Shown here piece by piece: positions 10,114-18,826 of a DNA stretch of 64,000 nt. The notes below the pieces were generated by a model, which was not told where the DNA came from, did no database searches, and was given only the letters and a program-made list of their open reading frames with translations. The DNA lies in contig JAZDOK010000034.1 in the NCBI GenBank assembly GCA_043798715.1, forward strand, positions 5,047-69,046. The letters are read 5' to 3'. Source of the stretch: JAZDOK01 sp043798715. Lineage in GTDB: Bacteria > Vulcanimicrobiota > JAZDOK01. The translations under genes and the position numbers were made by a program. Position 1 is the stretch's first letter, and every line of letters starts with the position of its first letter.

Positions 10114-10401
10114 ATGATTTATCGTCCTTGCGCATATCGCCAGTCGCAACTGGGTATATTTCAGTGCGAAAAGCATTATTTTCAGCACTCATCGCCGGAG
10201 ATTTACGGCGAGCTCTACGAGTTCTGCAGCCAGAAAGTCCCCGATAAATTCTGTCCGCATCTTGACTTCGGTTTCAACATGGAAGAGGGACCCAAGATTT
10301 ACATCAATTGCACCCATACGTATAAAACCCGGCCCTTAAAATCGTTTGAGGATTGCGAGGACTGCGACTTTCCTGACAAGGAAGGCTCCTCTCTTGGATG
10401 A
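10114..10401 (+). CDS. small cysteine-rich protein of unknown function
   Basis: This 95-residue cytoplasmic-looking protein follows the zinc-ribbon gene by 16 bp. GGGAGGGT stands before ATG 10114. It has six cysteines (QCEK, EFCS, KFCPH, INCTH and a CEDC pair), spaced more like metal ligands than a disulphide-rich toxin. I do not recognise the family. Being the last gene before the FAD dehydrogenase, it may belong to the hpt transcript. Confidence 0.7.
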   Translation: MIYRPCAYRQSQLGIFQCEKHYFQHSSPEIYGELYEFCSQKVPDKFCPHLDFGFNMEEGPKIYINCTHTYKTRPLKSFEDCEDCDFPDKEGSSLG

Positions 10402-10500
10402 ACCTGCTTCCTGAGAGACCCTTTGTGAGATCTTCCGGGATCCCCTTTGATCTTTTGTCCATCTGGCATCCCGTGCCGCCTGCCGAGGAGGATTGACATT

Positions 10501-11922
10501 TTGGCTAAGAATTCGTATGACGTTATAATCGTGGGAGCCGGGCCGGCCGGCATCTTTGCAGCTCTTGAGCTTACCAGGAACCCCGCCGCAAAAATACTCA
10601 TAATTGAGAAGGGCAAGGACATCCTCAAGCGCGCCTGCTACAGCAGGGGCAAGGGAGTAAGTTGCGCCAAGTGTCAGCCCTGCGCCGTTCTTTCCGGGTG
10701 GGGCGGGGCCGGGGCCTTTTCAGACGGGAAGCTGACGTTTTCGACGGAAGTGGGGGGGCAACTGGCAAACTATGTGACCGCCAAAGAGGCCGCTGAACTC
10801 ATGGATTACTCAGATGCGATCTACCGGCAGTTCGGCGCGACCGATGAGCTCTACGGGCTTAATGAAGACGACTGGATCAACCTCCAGAGAAAAGCGGTCA
10901 TCGCCAATTTAACTCTGGTTCCCTACCGGGTGCGCCACATGGGAACGGAAAAGTGCAAGGAAATTGTGGCCAGGATGAAGCAGTACCTGGATAAGAGATG
11001 TGACATCCGGACGGATACAATGGTGAAAAGTCTTCTCCTGGAAAACGGTGTAATAACCGGGGTGGAAACTTCCGATGGCGCGGTCTTCAAAGGAAAATAT
11101 GTAATCGTGGCCCCGGGAAGACTCGGATCCGAGTGGCTGGTGGGCGAGGCCCGGCGTTTGAACTTGAAAACATCAATCAATCCGGTCGATCTCGGTCTTC
11201 GAATCGAGGTGCCCGCGGTGACGGCCGAACCTATCACCAAGGGTGTTTATGAATCCAAGTTTATCTTTTATTCCAGGCACTTTGACGACAAGGTGCGGAC
11301 CTTCTGCATGTGCCCCTACGGAGAAGTCGTAACCGAGTATTCCGACGGAATTGTGACGGTCAACGGCCACAGCTACAGCAGCCACAAGACTCAGAACACC
11401 AATTTTGCAGTTTTGGTCTCCAAGGTTTTCACCGAGCCTTTCAAGGATCCCATCGGCTATGGCCAGTATATTGCGCGCCTGGCCAACCTGCTGGCCGGGG
11501 GCGTCATGATACAGCGCCTTGGGGACCTCGAGGGCGGAAGACGCTCCACTACCGAGAGAATCAACAAGTCCGTTGTGACCCCGACCTTAAGAGATGCCAC
11601 TCCAGGGGATCTCAGCCTGGTCCTTCCGTACCGCCACCTGAAAGACATCCTGGAAATGTTGAAAGCTCTGGATTCGGTCGCTCCGGGGATTTATTCCCCC
11701 CACACGCTTCTTTACGGGGTCGAAGTAAAATTCTACTCCTCTCAGCTCGTGGTCAGTAAAAAGCTGGAAACCCAGATTGGAAATCTTTTTGCCGCCGGCG
11801 ACGGGGCCGGAATCACCCGCGGCCTCATGCAGGCCTCCTCCTCCGGAGTGCTGGCGGCCAGGGAGATTCTCAAGCGGGAAGGCATAAGGAAATTATCGCA
11901 TCCGATTCCCGCTTTCAACTGA
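10501..11922 (+). CDS. FAD-dependent dehydrogenase (COG2509-like)
   Basis: This is an uncharacterised flavoprotein of the family often annotated as NAD(P)/FAD-dependent oxidoreductase. From TTG 10501 it has 473 residues. An ADP-binding Rossmann motif (IIVGAGPAGIFAALEL) lies at the very N-terminus. A cysteine-rich segment (CYSRGKGVSCAKCQPC) and GWGGAGAFSDGKL follow, as in COG2509. The C-terminal FAD motif is NLFAAGDGAGITRGLMQA. The frame extends to TTG 10447, but GAGGAGG at 10485-10491 fixes the start at 10501. The substrate is unknown. Confidence 0.88.
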   Translation: MAKNSYDVIIVGAGPAGIFAALELTRNPAAKILIIEKGKDILKRACYSRGKGVSCAKCQPCAVLSGWGGAGAFSDGKLTFSTEVGGQLANYVTAKEAAELMDYSDAIYRQFGATDELYGLNEDDWINLQRKAVIANLTLVPYRVRHMGTEKCKEIVARMKQYLDKRCDIRTDTMVKSLLLENGVITGVETSDGAVFKGKYVIVAPGRLGSEWLVGEARRLNLKTSINPVDLGLRIEVPAVTAEPITKGVYESKFIFYSRHFDDKVRTFCMCPYGEVVTEYSDGIVTVNGHSYSSHKTQNTNFAVLVSKVFTEPFKDPIGYGQYIARLANLLAGGVMIQRLGDLEGGRRSTTERINKSVVTPTLRDATPGDLSLVLPYRHLKDILEMLKALDSVAPGIYSPHTLLYGVEVKFYSSQLVVSKKLETQIGNLFAAGDGAGITRGLMQASSSGVLAAREILKREGIRKLSHPIPAFN

Positions 11923-11958
11923 ATCCGGAGGTTCCTCATTTTTTCGCAGGAGAAGACC

Positions 11959-13233
11959 ATGCACACTTCTTTAAAAGGCAACATCGTCATCGTCGGCGCC
12001 CAGTGGGGAGATGAGGGGAAGGGGAAAATCACCAATCTGCTCGCCGAGAATGCCGCTCTGGTCTGCCGCTACGCCGGGGGAAACAACGCCGGGCACACGG
12101 TGGTCATGGGAAAGAAGACCTTCCGCCTTCATCAGATCCCGTCGGGCATCTTCTATCCCGCAACGCTTTGCGTCATGGGGAGCGGCATGGTCATCAATCT
12201 CGAGTCCCTGCTGGAAGAGATTGACTCGCTGGAGGGGCAGGGCGTCTCCACTGAAAACCTCAGGATTGCCCAGAATGCCCACGTCATCATGGACTATCAT
12301 ATTCTGGCTGACAGATCCCGTGAGGACAGCATGGGAAAAGCAAAAATTGGAACCACCGGGCGTGGAATAGGGCCCGCTTACATGGACAAGGCCGCCCGGA
12401 GCGGCATCAGGATTATTGACCTGTTTGAGGAGGATCTCCTGCGGGAAAAAATCTCTTATCATCTCGGGGAAAAAGCGAAATTTCTTGAGGGTTCAGGTTT
12501 GACGGTCGAGACCGTTTTTAATAAGACCAGGGCACAGGCTGAGAGAATACGCCCCCTGGCGGCAGATACCCCCGTCATTATAAACCAGGCTCTTAAGGCA
12601 GGTAAAAAAATTCTCTTTGAGGGGGCACAGGGAGCGCTTCTGGATCTGGATTTCGGAACTTATCCGTATGTAACCTCTTCAAGCGCGATATCCGGCGGCG
12701 CTTCAACCGGGCTCGGAGTTCCTCCCTTCGCTCTCGGCAATATTATCGGGATCTCCAAGGCTTACACCACCCGGGTCGGCTCCGGACCTTTCCCCACCGA
12801 ACTTCTGGATGAAACTGGGGAGCACTTAAGGGAAACAGGGCGCGAATACGGCACGACCACCGGGCGTCCCCGCCGTTGCGGGTGGCTGGATGCAGTCGTC
12901 TTGCGGCACGCAGCCGTTGTCAACGGCCTGACCTCTCTGGCCGTCACCAAGCTGGATGTGCTGTCAGGGATGCACCCTCTTAAAATCGCCAGCGCCTACC
13001 GCGCCGGGGCTGAGGAAATCAGTTCTTTTCCCTATTCACAGACAACTTTTTCCCGCTGTCTCCCCGTTTATGAAGAAATGCCGGGTTGGGAGGGGGACAT
13101 CTCTTTCGCCAGATCATGGAATGAGCTTCCGCAGGCCGCAAGGAATTTTCTGAGCAGGATTGAAGAACTTTGCGGTGTGCCGATCGGAATAATTTCAGTC
13201 GGGCCGGAAAAGGACGAGACTCTGATCCGGTAG
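11959..13233 (+). CDS. purA: adenylosuccinate synthetase
   Basis: PurA converts IMP and aspartate to adenylosuccinate using GTP, the first committed step to AMP. The 424-residue protein is of normal length. It has the GTP-binding loop GAQWGDEGKGKI near residue 13, the GNNAGHTVV loop, the TTGRGIGPAYMDK signature, and the C-terminal TKLDVLSGM guanine-recognition motif. SD-like AGGAGAAG precedes ATG 11959. It ends 6 bp from the convergent archaemetzincin gene. Confidence 0.97.
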   Translation: MHTSLKGNIVIVGAQWGDEGKGKITNLLAENAALVCRYAGGNNAGHTVVMGKKTFRLHQIPSGIFYPATLCVMGSGMVINLESLLEEIDSLEGQGVSTENLRIAQNAHVIMDYHILADRSREDSMGKAKIGTTGRGIGPAYMDKAARSGIRIIDLFEEDLLREKISYHLGEKAKFLEGSGLTVETVFNKTRAQAERIRPLAADTPVIINQALKAGKKILFEGAQGALLDLDFGTYPYVTSSSAISGGASTGLGVPPFALGNIIGISKAYTTRVGSGPFPTELLDETGEHLRETGREYGTTTGRPRRCGWLDAVVLRHAAVVNGLTSLAVTKLDVLSGMHPLKIASAYRAGAEEISSFPYSQTTFSRCLPVYEEMPGWEGDISFARSWNELPQAARNFLSRIEELCGVPIGIISVGPEKDETLIR

Positions 13234-13238
13234 AATCT

Positions 13239-13778
13239 TCAGGCGTTTCCGGCGCTTTTTTTCAGCTTTTTCTCGCAGTCGGCACAGAAAAAAGCGCTTT
13301 TGTTATCCGTATCAAAAATGCTGTTCGAAAAATACATCACGCACTGCGGATTAAAGCAATGCTTTGTGCTCATGGCATGTCCGAGCTCGTGCGTGCCCTC
13401 TTTCAGAATTCTCTGGAACAGCAGGTTTTCATTTTCCGGCTGTCCGTAGTACCCGGGATTCAGCCTGAAATAAGAAAGCAGGGCGATTCCCTCGTCAGGC
13501 TCCGAATGCCCGTAGACAAAATTAAGCGAGGTGACATAGAGGTCTACATTGGTAATGGCCAACAGATATTTTTCATCCCCGGTCTTTTCCTTTTTCAGCC
13601 GCTCGATGATGGCGCTGGCCAGGTACTGTTTTTTTACCACATTATAGGCGTGAGTCGGAATGGAGACGGCAGGGAGAATCTCAAACTGAAACAGAAACTG
13701 CTCTTCCAGGTTTGAGGCCAGCTTTGAAAGTATGTCCGCTCCTATATTGCCAACGGGAACAAGAAAAATTTTTGCCAT
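13239..13778 (-). CDS. amzA: archaemetzincin-like zinc metalloprotease
   Basis: Archaemetzincins are metzincin-fold zinc peptidases found in archaea, vertebrates and scattered bacteria, with few known substrates. The 179-residue protein has the extended zinc motif HELGHAMSTKHC at residues 130-141. After it come the Met-turn region CVMYFSNS and an extra four-cysteine structural zinc site (Cys 141, 146, 165 and 168). There is no signal peptide, so it acts in the cytoplasm. GGAG lies 9 bases before the ATG. It is head to head, 115 bp apart, with a SCIFF peptide gene. That makes the protease a candidate for processing the peptide, although this is inference from position only. Confidence 0.9.
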   Translation of the reverse strand: MAKIFLVPVGNIGADILSKLASNLEEQFLFQFEILPAVSIPTHAYNVVKKQYLASAIIERLKKEKTGDEKYLLAITNVDLYVTSLNFVYGHSEPDEGIALLSYFRLNPGYYGQPENENLLFQRILKEGTHELGHAMSTKHCFNPQCVMYFSNSIFDTDNKSAFFCADCEKKLKKSAGNA

Positions 13779-13893
13779 TCAAACACTCCGTCAGGTTTGT
13801 GCTTTGATTCGCTAAAAGGGTTCAAAATCCTTCTGATTTCTGCAGGAACCCGGGATGTAATGTCGAAATTAAAGCCAGGACAGGAGGCATCCC

Positions 13894-14064
13894 ATGAAAA
13901 GCAAGAAATCAGAAACCACTCTCAGACATATTAGGGTCATCAGCCCCCCCTGGAAGGAAGATAAGAACGATAATTGCGGGCAGTGCCAGACATCCTGCCA
14001 GTCGGCCTGCAAGACGTCCTGTACCGTTGGAAACGTCATCTGCGACCGGAAACGCATCCGCTAG
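13894..14064 (+). CDS. scfA: SCIFF ranthipeptide precursor (six cysteines in forty-five)
   Basis: This 56-residue open frame encodes a C-terminal core CGQCQTSCQSACKTSC followed by TVGNVIC. The cysteine pattern is C-x2-C-x3-C-x3-C-x3-C-x6-C. The wording is almost identical to the SCIFF peptides of Clostridia, whose cysteines are linked by thioethers by a radical SAM maturase. The leader keeps the conserved HI-containing stretch (LRHIRVIS) but carries about nine extra N-terminal residues. CAGGAGG precedes ATG 13894 by 6 bases. The usual adjacent radical SAM maturase is absent. Its neighbours are archaemetzincin (divergent) and a stalk-domain protein (convergent, 3 bp apart). The recognition is strong, and the modification state is inference. 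Confidence 0.9.
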   Translation: MKSKKSETTLRHIRVISPPWKEDKNDNCGQCQTSCQSACKTSCTVGNVICDRKRIR

Positions 14065-14067
14065 AAG

Positions 14068-14592
14068 TCAGGGAGACTCTTCCGATTCAACTTTGCTGTC
14101 GGGGTCGAGATTTTCGACTTCGATTTCTTTTATCTCGGGTATGGCCTGAGCCCCCGAGGTGTTGATGAAAACTGTTGCACTCGAAGGATTCCAGTTCACG
14201 CCGGCGCCCAGTGCTTCGCTTACAAATCGAAGCGGAACGAGAGTTCTCCCGGAAAGCTCAACAGCCGGAACAATCATCAGGTAGGCCCGCCCGTTGATTT
14301 TGGCCTTGGTCTCTCCGACTTTCAGCTCAACCGTCCGCCCGCCCTTTCGCGCGAAAACCGTCCGTGTGGCCTTGTTGAAGACTACGAGAGCTCCCATTTT
14401 TTCAAAAATTCCGCGCAGAGGAACGAAGATCCAGCCATGGCGCATCGCCGGAGCGACATCCAGGCTGAGGACCTCCCCATCCACATAGACAGTGACGCCC
14501 CGGGCAAACGCTGCCGAAGAGACAAAAGCAAAGAGGAGAAGCAGCATAAACCCTACTTTGCGGGATAGATCAAGAACCCTCGCAAGAAGCAA
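14068..14592 (-). CDS. copper amine oxidase N-terminal (stalk) domain protein
   Basis: This secreted or surface protein of 174 residues has a signal sequence whose hydrophobic core ends in SSAAFA. It is followed by one copper-amine-oxidase N-terminal-like domain, recognisable from DVAPAMRHGWIFVPLRGIFE and GRTLVPLRFVSEALG. This domain is common in wall-associated proteins of Clostridia and relatives and has no enzymatic activity itself. The tail is acidic. The listed start is TTG 14592 with GAGG upstream. ATG 14547 is an alternative that still keeps the signal peptide core. Confidence 0.85.
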   Translation of the reverse strand: MLLARVLDLSRKVGFMLLLLFAFVSSAAFARGVTVYVDGEVLSLDVAPAMRHGWIFVPLRGIFEKMGALVVFNKATRTVFARKGGRTVELKVGETKAKINGRAYLMIVPAVELSGRTLVPLRFVSEALGAGVNWNPSSATVFINTSGAQAIPEIKEIEVENLDPDSKVESEESP

Positions 14593-14649
14593 AGCTTAAC
14601 CTCTTCTCCTCAGAAGCCTAATTGCTCGTGGTACGATAGGGAATAACAG

Positions 14650-14958
14650 CTAGGAGGATACCCGGTTGTTCATCTTGTCGTAACATTCCCGGCAATAGAC
14701 GGGTCTTCCCTCGCGGGGAAGGAAAGGAACCTGGGTGGCCGCGCCGCACTCGGCACAGGTCACTTCATGCAGCTGACGGGATCCCCCGCCGCTGCGACCG
14801 CCAAAATTTCTCTCCCTTTTTTTGGACGCCCGGCATTCCGGACAGCGGGCCGGCTCATTCTCAAAGCCTTTCTCTGAATAGAAATCCTGCTCGCCTGCGG
14901 TGAAGATGTAGTCTCTGCCGCAATCCCGGCACTTGAGCGTCTTGTCCTGGTGTTCCAT
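14650..14958 (-). CDS. zinc-ribbon protein with CxxC-x17-CxxC domain
   Basis: This 102-residue protein has two zinc ribbons. The N-terminal one uses CRDC and CPEC. A Gly/Arg/Ser-rich linker leads to the second, CAEC followed by exactly 17 residues and CREC, which fits the described CxxC-x17-CxxC small domain. Such proteins are common in candidate phyla and Clostridia and are probably nucleic-acid binding. No function is established. It is monocistronic by appearance. Confidence 0.85.
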   Translation of the reverse strand: MEHQDKTLKCRDCGRDYIFTAGEQDFYSEKGFENEPARCPECRASKKRERNFGGRSGGGSRQLHEVTCAECGAATQVPFLPREGRPVYCRECYDKMNNRVSS

Positions 14959-15349
14959 AAAATCCTTTCTCCCCCTTGTTTTGTGTTTGCCTGTCGTTTT
15001 GCTTAACCCTGATCATAATTGCCCGGGCCTTGCCAACAAAGCAACCTTATTATATCACCAGCTTTTAAAAAAAGCAAGTAGCGGATGTTTCACACCGAAA
15101 AAAGGCTTTAGAGCTTGAGCATGTCCCTTTATGCCTTGAAACCGAAGCTCTTTCTCCGTATTACTTGCCTTGAGGCAACACAGTTGCGATGCGCCGCCGA
15201 CTTGAACTTGATTCCTGGAGCTTTAAGAATTATAATAGCAGGAACAATGGAGAACCTCCTGATGACACAGCATGCGAACAAGTTACCCGAAGACATGATC
15301 CGATTCCCCCGGTCAGCCGCCTCCTTCGGGCTCAGGGAGGAGGTTTTTC
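14959..15349. other. 391-bp intergenic region upstream of rhomboid and zinc-ribbon genes
   Basis: This gap separates two divergent genes. It contains a near-consensus promoter for the rhomboid side (15208-15236). The frame from 15115 to 15372 overlaps the rhomboid start and shows no recognisable protein. Just before the rhomboid start, CCTCC at 15320-15324 can pair with GGAGG at 15339-15343, which might partly hide the ribosome site. Nothing else was recognised. Confidence 0.5.
15208..15236 (+). promoter_or_regulatory. sigma-70-type promoter upstream of rhomboid-murI
   Basis: TTGATT at 15208-15213 and a perfect TATAAT at 15231-15236 are separated by 17 bp. Transcription would start near 15243, leaving a leader of about 107 bases before GTG 15350. 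Confidence 0.7.
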
Positions 15350-16048
15350 GTGCTTTTTCCCCTGAGAGATGATCGGAACCGGCCAGGCTTTCACCCCCTG
15401 GCGGTGGTTCTTCTCATCAGCGGCAACGTGGCGGTTTTCGTCTACGAAATGACGCTCCTTTACCACGGTGGAGAAGCGCGCCTGCAGGGGTTCATCACCG
15501 GATTCGGGATCATTCCCGCCGAGGCCGTCCGGGGTGAGGATTTCAGCGCTCTCCTCACCTCCATGTTCCTGCACGCCGGTGTCTGGCACCTGGCGGGCAA
15601 CATGCTCTTCCTCTGGATTTTCGGAGACAATGTGGAAGACCTCCTGGGCGGCTTCCGCTTTCTGATTTTTTATCTGCTTTGCGGCCTCGCGGCTGCCGGG
15701 ACCGACATCTTCGTGCGGGTCCATTCGACCGTTCCGGCAATAGGGGCCAGCGGGGCCATCTCCGGCATCCTGGGGGCCTATATATGGAGTTTTCCCAGAA
15801 ACAACGTGATCACCTTCTACTGGTTCTGGTGGAGAATCGGCACCTTACGCATTCCGGCCTGGATCTACCTGGGTTTCTGGTTCGGATTTCAGCTGCTGAG
15901 CGGTACCTCCCAGCATGGGATGGGAGGTGGAGGAGTGGCCTACGGCGCCCACATCGGAGGTTTCATCGCGGGCGTGCTTCTGATTTTACTCTTCCCCAAG
16001 AGGGAAGCGGCAGCCCGTTACTACCGGAAGAGATTTAAAAGGGAGTGA
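15350..16048 (+). CDS. rhomboid family intramembrane serine protease
   Basis: Rhomboids cleave membrane proteins within the bilayer. The 232-residue protein has about six hydrophobic segments. The conserved loop HAGVWHLAGNMLFLWIFG carries the HxxxN-type residues. The nucleophile motif GASGAISGILGAY and the partner histidine in GAHIGGFIAG complete the Ser-His dyad. Start GTG 15350 is preceded by AGGAGG with 6-bp spacing. murI follows after 7 bp, so the two are probably co-transcribed. The substrate is unknown. Confidence 0.93.
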   Translation: MLFPLRDDRNRPGFHPLAVVLLISGNVAVFVYEMTLLYHGGEARLQGFITGFGIIPAEAVRGEDFSALLTSMFLHAGVWHLAGNMLFLWIFGDNVEDLLGGFRFLIFYLLCGLAAAGTDIFVRVHSTVPAIGASGAISGILGAYIWSFPRNNVITFYWFWWRIGTLRIPAWIYLGFWFGFQLLSGTSQHGMGGGGVAYGAHIGGFIAGVLLILLFPKREAAARYYRKRFKRE

Positions 16049-16055
16049 ACAACTG

Positions 16056-16877
16056 ATGATTGGAAAAAACAACCCGATCGGGGTCTTTGACTCCGGCGTC
16101 GGAGGACTCACCGTCGCCTCCGTAATCATGCGGGAAATGCCCCGCGAGACGATCTATTATTATGCCGACACCGGGAATGTCCCGTATGGGCCCAAAAGCC
16201 CGGAGACAATCCGGAAGCTGGTATTTGAGATCCTTGACTTCCTGGTGAATAAAGGAGTCAAGGCCATCGTCATGGCCTGCAATACCTCTTCCGCTCTCGT
16301 GCTCCCCCTCCTAAGGGATCAATTTCCTGTCCCCCTTATCGGCGTGATCGAACCCGGGGCCAGAACAGCCCTCTCCCTGAGCAGGAACAGACGTATAGGC
16401 GTCATTGCCAACGAGGCCACGGTCCGGAGCAACGCCTACGCCGGGATACTCCAGCAGGACGACAGTTCCGTAGTCGTAAAACAGAAATCCTGTCCTCTCC
16501 TGGTCCCCCTGGTCGAAAAGGGGGAGATTCGCTCCGCCGAAACCAGGGAAGTCCTGAAATCGTACTTGAAACCTCTATCAGATGAAGGAATCGACACCCT
16601 CATCATGGGGTGCACCCACTATCCTTTTCTGGAAGGGCCAATCGCAGAGATTCTGGGAGAGGGAGTGAGTCTGGTGAACCCGGCTGAAAGGACCGTGGCC
16701 GTTCTTCAGGAAAGCCTGAAAAAAACAGAGCTTTTAAGAGTGGACGATTCGCCGCCGGAACACCGCTTTTTCGTAAGCGGAGATGCCGATGAATTCCGCC
16801 GTATCGGAAGCCGCCTCCTTGGGCGGGCGGTGGAACCGGCGGAGAAAGTTACGCCTGTGAAGAATCCTGTATTCTGA
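16056..16877 (+). CDS. murI: glutamate racemase
   Basis: MurI makes D-glutamate for peptidoglycan. The 273-residue protein has both catalytic cysteine motifs, VMACNTSSA and MGCTHYPFL, together with the N-terminal IGVFDSGVGGLTV and YYADTGNVPYGPKSPE signatures. GGAG stands 9 bases before ATG 16056. Its last 29 bp overlap the 3' end of the convergent nucleotidase gene, an unusually deep tail-to-tail overlap. Confidence 0.96.
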   Translation: MIGKNNPIGVFDSGVGGLTVASVIMREMPRETIYYYADTGNVPYGPKSPETIRKLVFEILDFLVNKGVKAIVMACNTSSALVLPLLRDQFPVPLIGVIEPGARTALSLSRNRRIGVIANEATVRSNAYAGILQQDDSSVVVKQKSCPLLVPLVEKGEIRSAETREVLKSYLKPLSDEGIDTLIMGCTHYPFLEGPIAEILGEGVSLVNPAERTVAVLQESLKKTELLRVDDSPPEHRFFVSGDADEFRRIGSRLLGRAVEPAEKVTPVKNPVF

Positions 16878-18654
16878 AATCCCGCTCTGCCGCAACCAGG
16901 TTATGCCGTTCCAGGAAAGACGTCATGGCGCCCACCAGCGTGGCAGAATTTTTCTCGTGAGGCGCCTGAGGGAGTTCTTTCTCGATATACTTGAAAGTGG
17001 TCCCATCCAGAGCGACCCGGTACTTTTTACCCTTGGGGAGACCCTCGCCCCGGAAAGTGACGGCGGGAGGCTTATCAGGACGATTCTGGTCGTAGACGAC
17101 CTTAAGACCCGACTGCTGGAGAAGTCTCGACTTCCCGACGTCTTTCGCAGCACCCCGGCAGGAATTCCAGAGCAATCCAGTAAGCTGCTCTCCGCTCATT
17201 TCCATGGTTATAAGGTGGGAATCGTAAGTAACGCTGTCCCGGATTTTTCCCAGAGGGATCTCGCCTGCCGGAACAGAGGATGCGGCCAGCTTTGAAATGA
17301 CCAGGGCGATGTCGGAGCCGGACTCCTCCCTGATGGAATCGGTCATAAAATTGCCCAGAGGGCTGTCAGTGAGACCGGAGGCGGTCAAAGCTCCATCGCT
17401 GAAACCCACCACCCGGCTGTTTTCGATGGTGTTCATTTCCTCGTAACGCTTGGTCAGAGCCAGTATTTCCGGGTCCGGTTGCACCTTTCCATCCACGGTG
17501 GACAGGAGGGCATGACGGGCTCCCAGGATTTTTTTCGTCTTCGGGTCTATCATGAGGTCCATCTTGCCCACGGAGGCAAAGAAGGAGCCGTCCTGCGCGT
17601 AAAAGGTGTCGGTGCCCTCAATCTTGAAGGCTTCGCCGGTGCGGCGGTGGGAATGCCCTCCGAGGATGACATCGATTCCCTTAGTCTGCCTGGCCAGTTC
17701 GATGTCGTCAAATGGAGTGCGATCATCCTTGTACCCCAGGTGAGTCAGGGCCAGCACCAGGTCCACTTTTTCCGGATTTTTAGGGTCTTTGAGACTGTCC
17801 ACGATTTCCTGAGTTCTGACTTTCATCTCCGGGATGGTCAGAAAGCGGACTTTGTCCAGATTGCCCTCGGGGGCATACTGAGGGGTTTGGGGACAGGCGA
17901 GGCCGATAATTCCAACCCGGACGCCGTTGACTTCCCGGATCATGTATGGAGGAAGACCCTCCAGAGGCTTGCCGGTCGCGGCATCCACCACATTGGAGGC
18001 CACAAAGGGAATTTTGTAATTCCGGAGGTTAGAAATAAACTTTTCATCCCCGAAATCAAACTCATGGTTCCCAGGACACTGGGCATCGTAGCCCTGGTCA
18101 TCCACCAGGTCAAAAACCTGTGCTTGATTAAAACCGCTCAGCGGGTGACTCTGATCGATGTCTCCGCTCCCGAGAAGGAGATAATGGCCGTCTTCCTGCT
18201 TCTTGAGTTCATCAACCTCGGACTGCATAAGGGCCGCCAGCGGCACCTTTCCGTCCTTTATCAGAGAAGGATTCACCGTGGTGGTATAGCCTAAAAAACT
18301 TTCCTCCAGCTCCGGAGCGCATCCGTTCTCATCAAGGTGAACGGCGGGATCCGCCATGCCCTGTAAATCGTTGGTGTGAATCAGGGTGATTTTCAACGGC
18401 TCCCGGGCGGCGTCCGGCTCTTCTCCTGCCTGCGCGGAAGCTGGCGGCGCTTTTTGATTGAATCGTGTCGAAGAAGAATTTTCGACGCGATCGAGGGAGG
18501 GCAAAATCTCCTGGGGCGAGGCCTCCTCTGGCGGAAGCACCGGCGAAGAGCCCTGAGAAATTCGCCTTATAACAGGCGCTGCCTGCCGCACTGAATTTAT
18601 GGCATCAGTCATAACAGCCGTGAATCCTCCTGTATGTAATTGGTCTTCATTCAA
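16849..18654 (-). CDS. 5'-nucleotidase/2',3'-cyclic phosphodiesterase (UshA-like), no signal peptide
   Basis: This family hydrolyses nucleotides, usually in the periplasm or at the surface. The 601-residue protein has the metallophosphoesterase motifs THTND-type IHTNDLQG near residue 92, GSGDIDQSH, CPGNHEFDFGDE, LTHLGYKDD and GGHSHRRTG. The C-terminal nucleotide-binding domain includes SGLTDSPLGNFMTDS and YDSHLITMEMSG. The first 85 residues are Pro/Ser/Glu-rich low complexity with no signal peptide or membrane segment. That is odd for this family and may indicate a cytoplasmic location or unconventional export. Its 3' end overlaps murI. Confidence 0.9.
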   Translation of the reverse strand: MNEDQLHTGGFTAVMTDAINSVRQAAPVIRRISQGSSPVLPPEEASPQEILPSLDRVENSSSTRFNQKAPPASAQAGEEPDAAREPLKITLIHTNDLQGMADPAVHLDENGCAPELEESFLGYTTTVNPSLIKDGKVPLAALMQSEVDELKKQEDGHYLLLGSGDIDQSHPLSGFNQAQVFDLVDDQGYDAQCPGNHEFDFGDEKFISNLRNYKIPFVASNVVDAATGKPLEGLPPYMIREVNGVRVGIIGLACPQTPQYAPEGNLDKVRFLTIPEMKVRTQEIVDSLKDPKNPEKVDLVLALTHLGYKDDRTPFDDIELARQTKGIDVILGGHSHRRTGEAFKIEGTDTFYAQDGSFFASVGKMDLMIDPKTKKILGARHALLSTVDGKVQPDPEILALTKRYEEMNTIENSRVVGFSDGALTASGLTDSPLGNFMTDSIREESGSDIALVISKLAASSVPAGEIPLGKIRDSVTYDSHLITMEMSGEQLTGLLWNSCRGAAKDVGKSRLLQQSGLKVVYDQNRPDKPPAVTFRGEGLPKGKKYRVALDGTTFKYIEKELPQAPHEKNSATLVGAMTSFLERHNLVAAERDFRIQDSSQA

Positions 18655-18826
18655 TTATACATGTATCCAACATGCGCGACTAGATATAAATGTTAACGAT
18701 TTGTAAACTTTTTAGCAAGCCCGCTCCTCTCAGCCGGCCAAATCCAGGGGCTTGAAGGCCGATTTATTCCACCTCGGGCTGTAACTCTTGAAGGATTCTG
18801 CCGTCTTTGGGAGTATTTTCCAGATT

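Noticed and set aside
15115..15372. 85-codon frame upstream of rhomboid
   Set aside because: It begins before the strong promoter at 15208-15236 and overlaps the rhomboid start; no domain.
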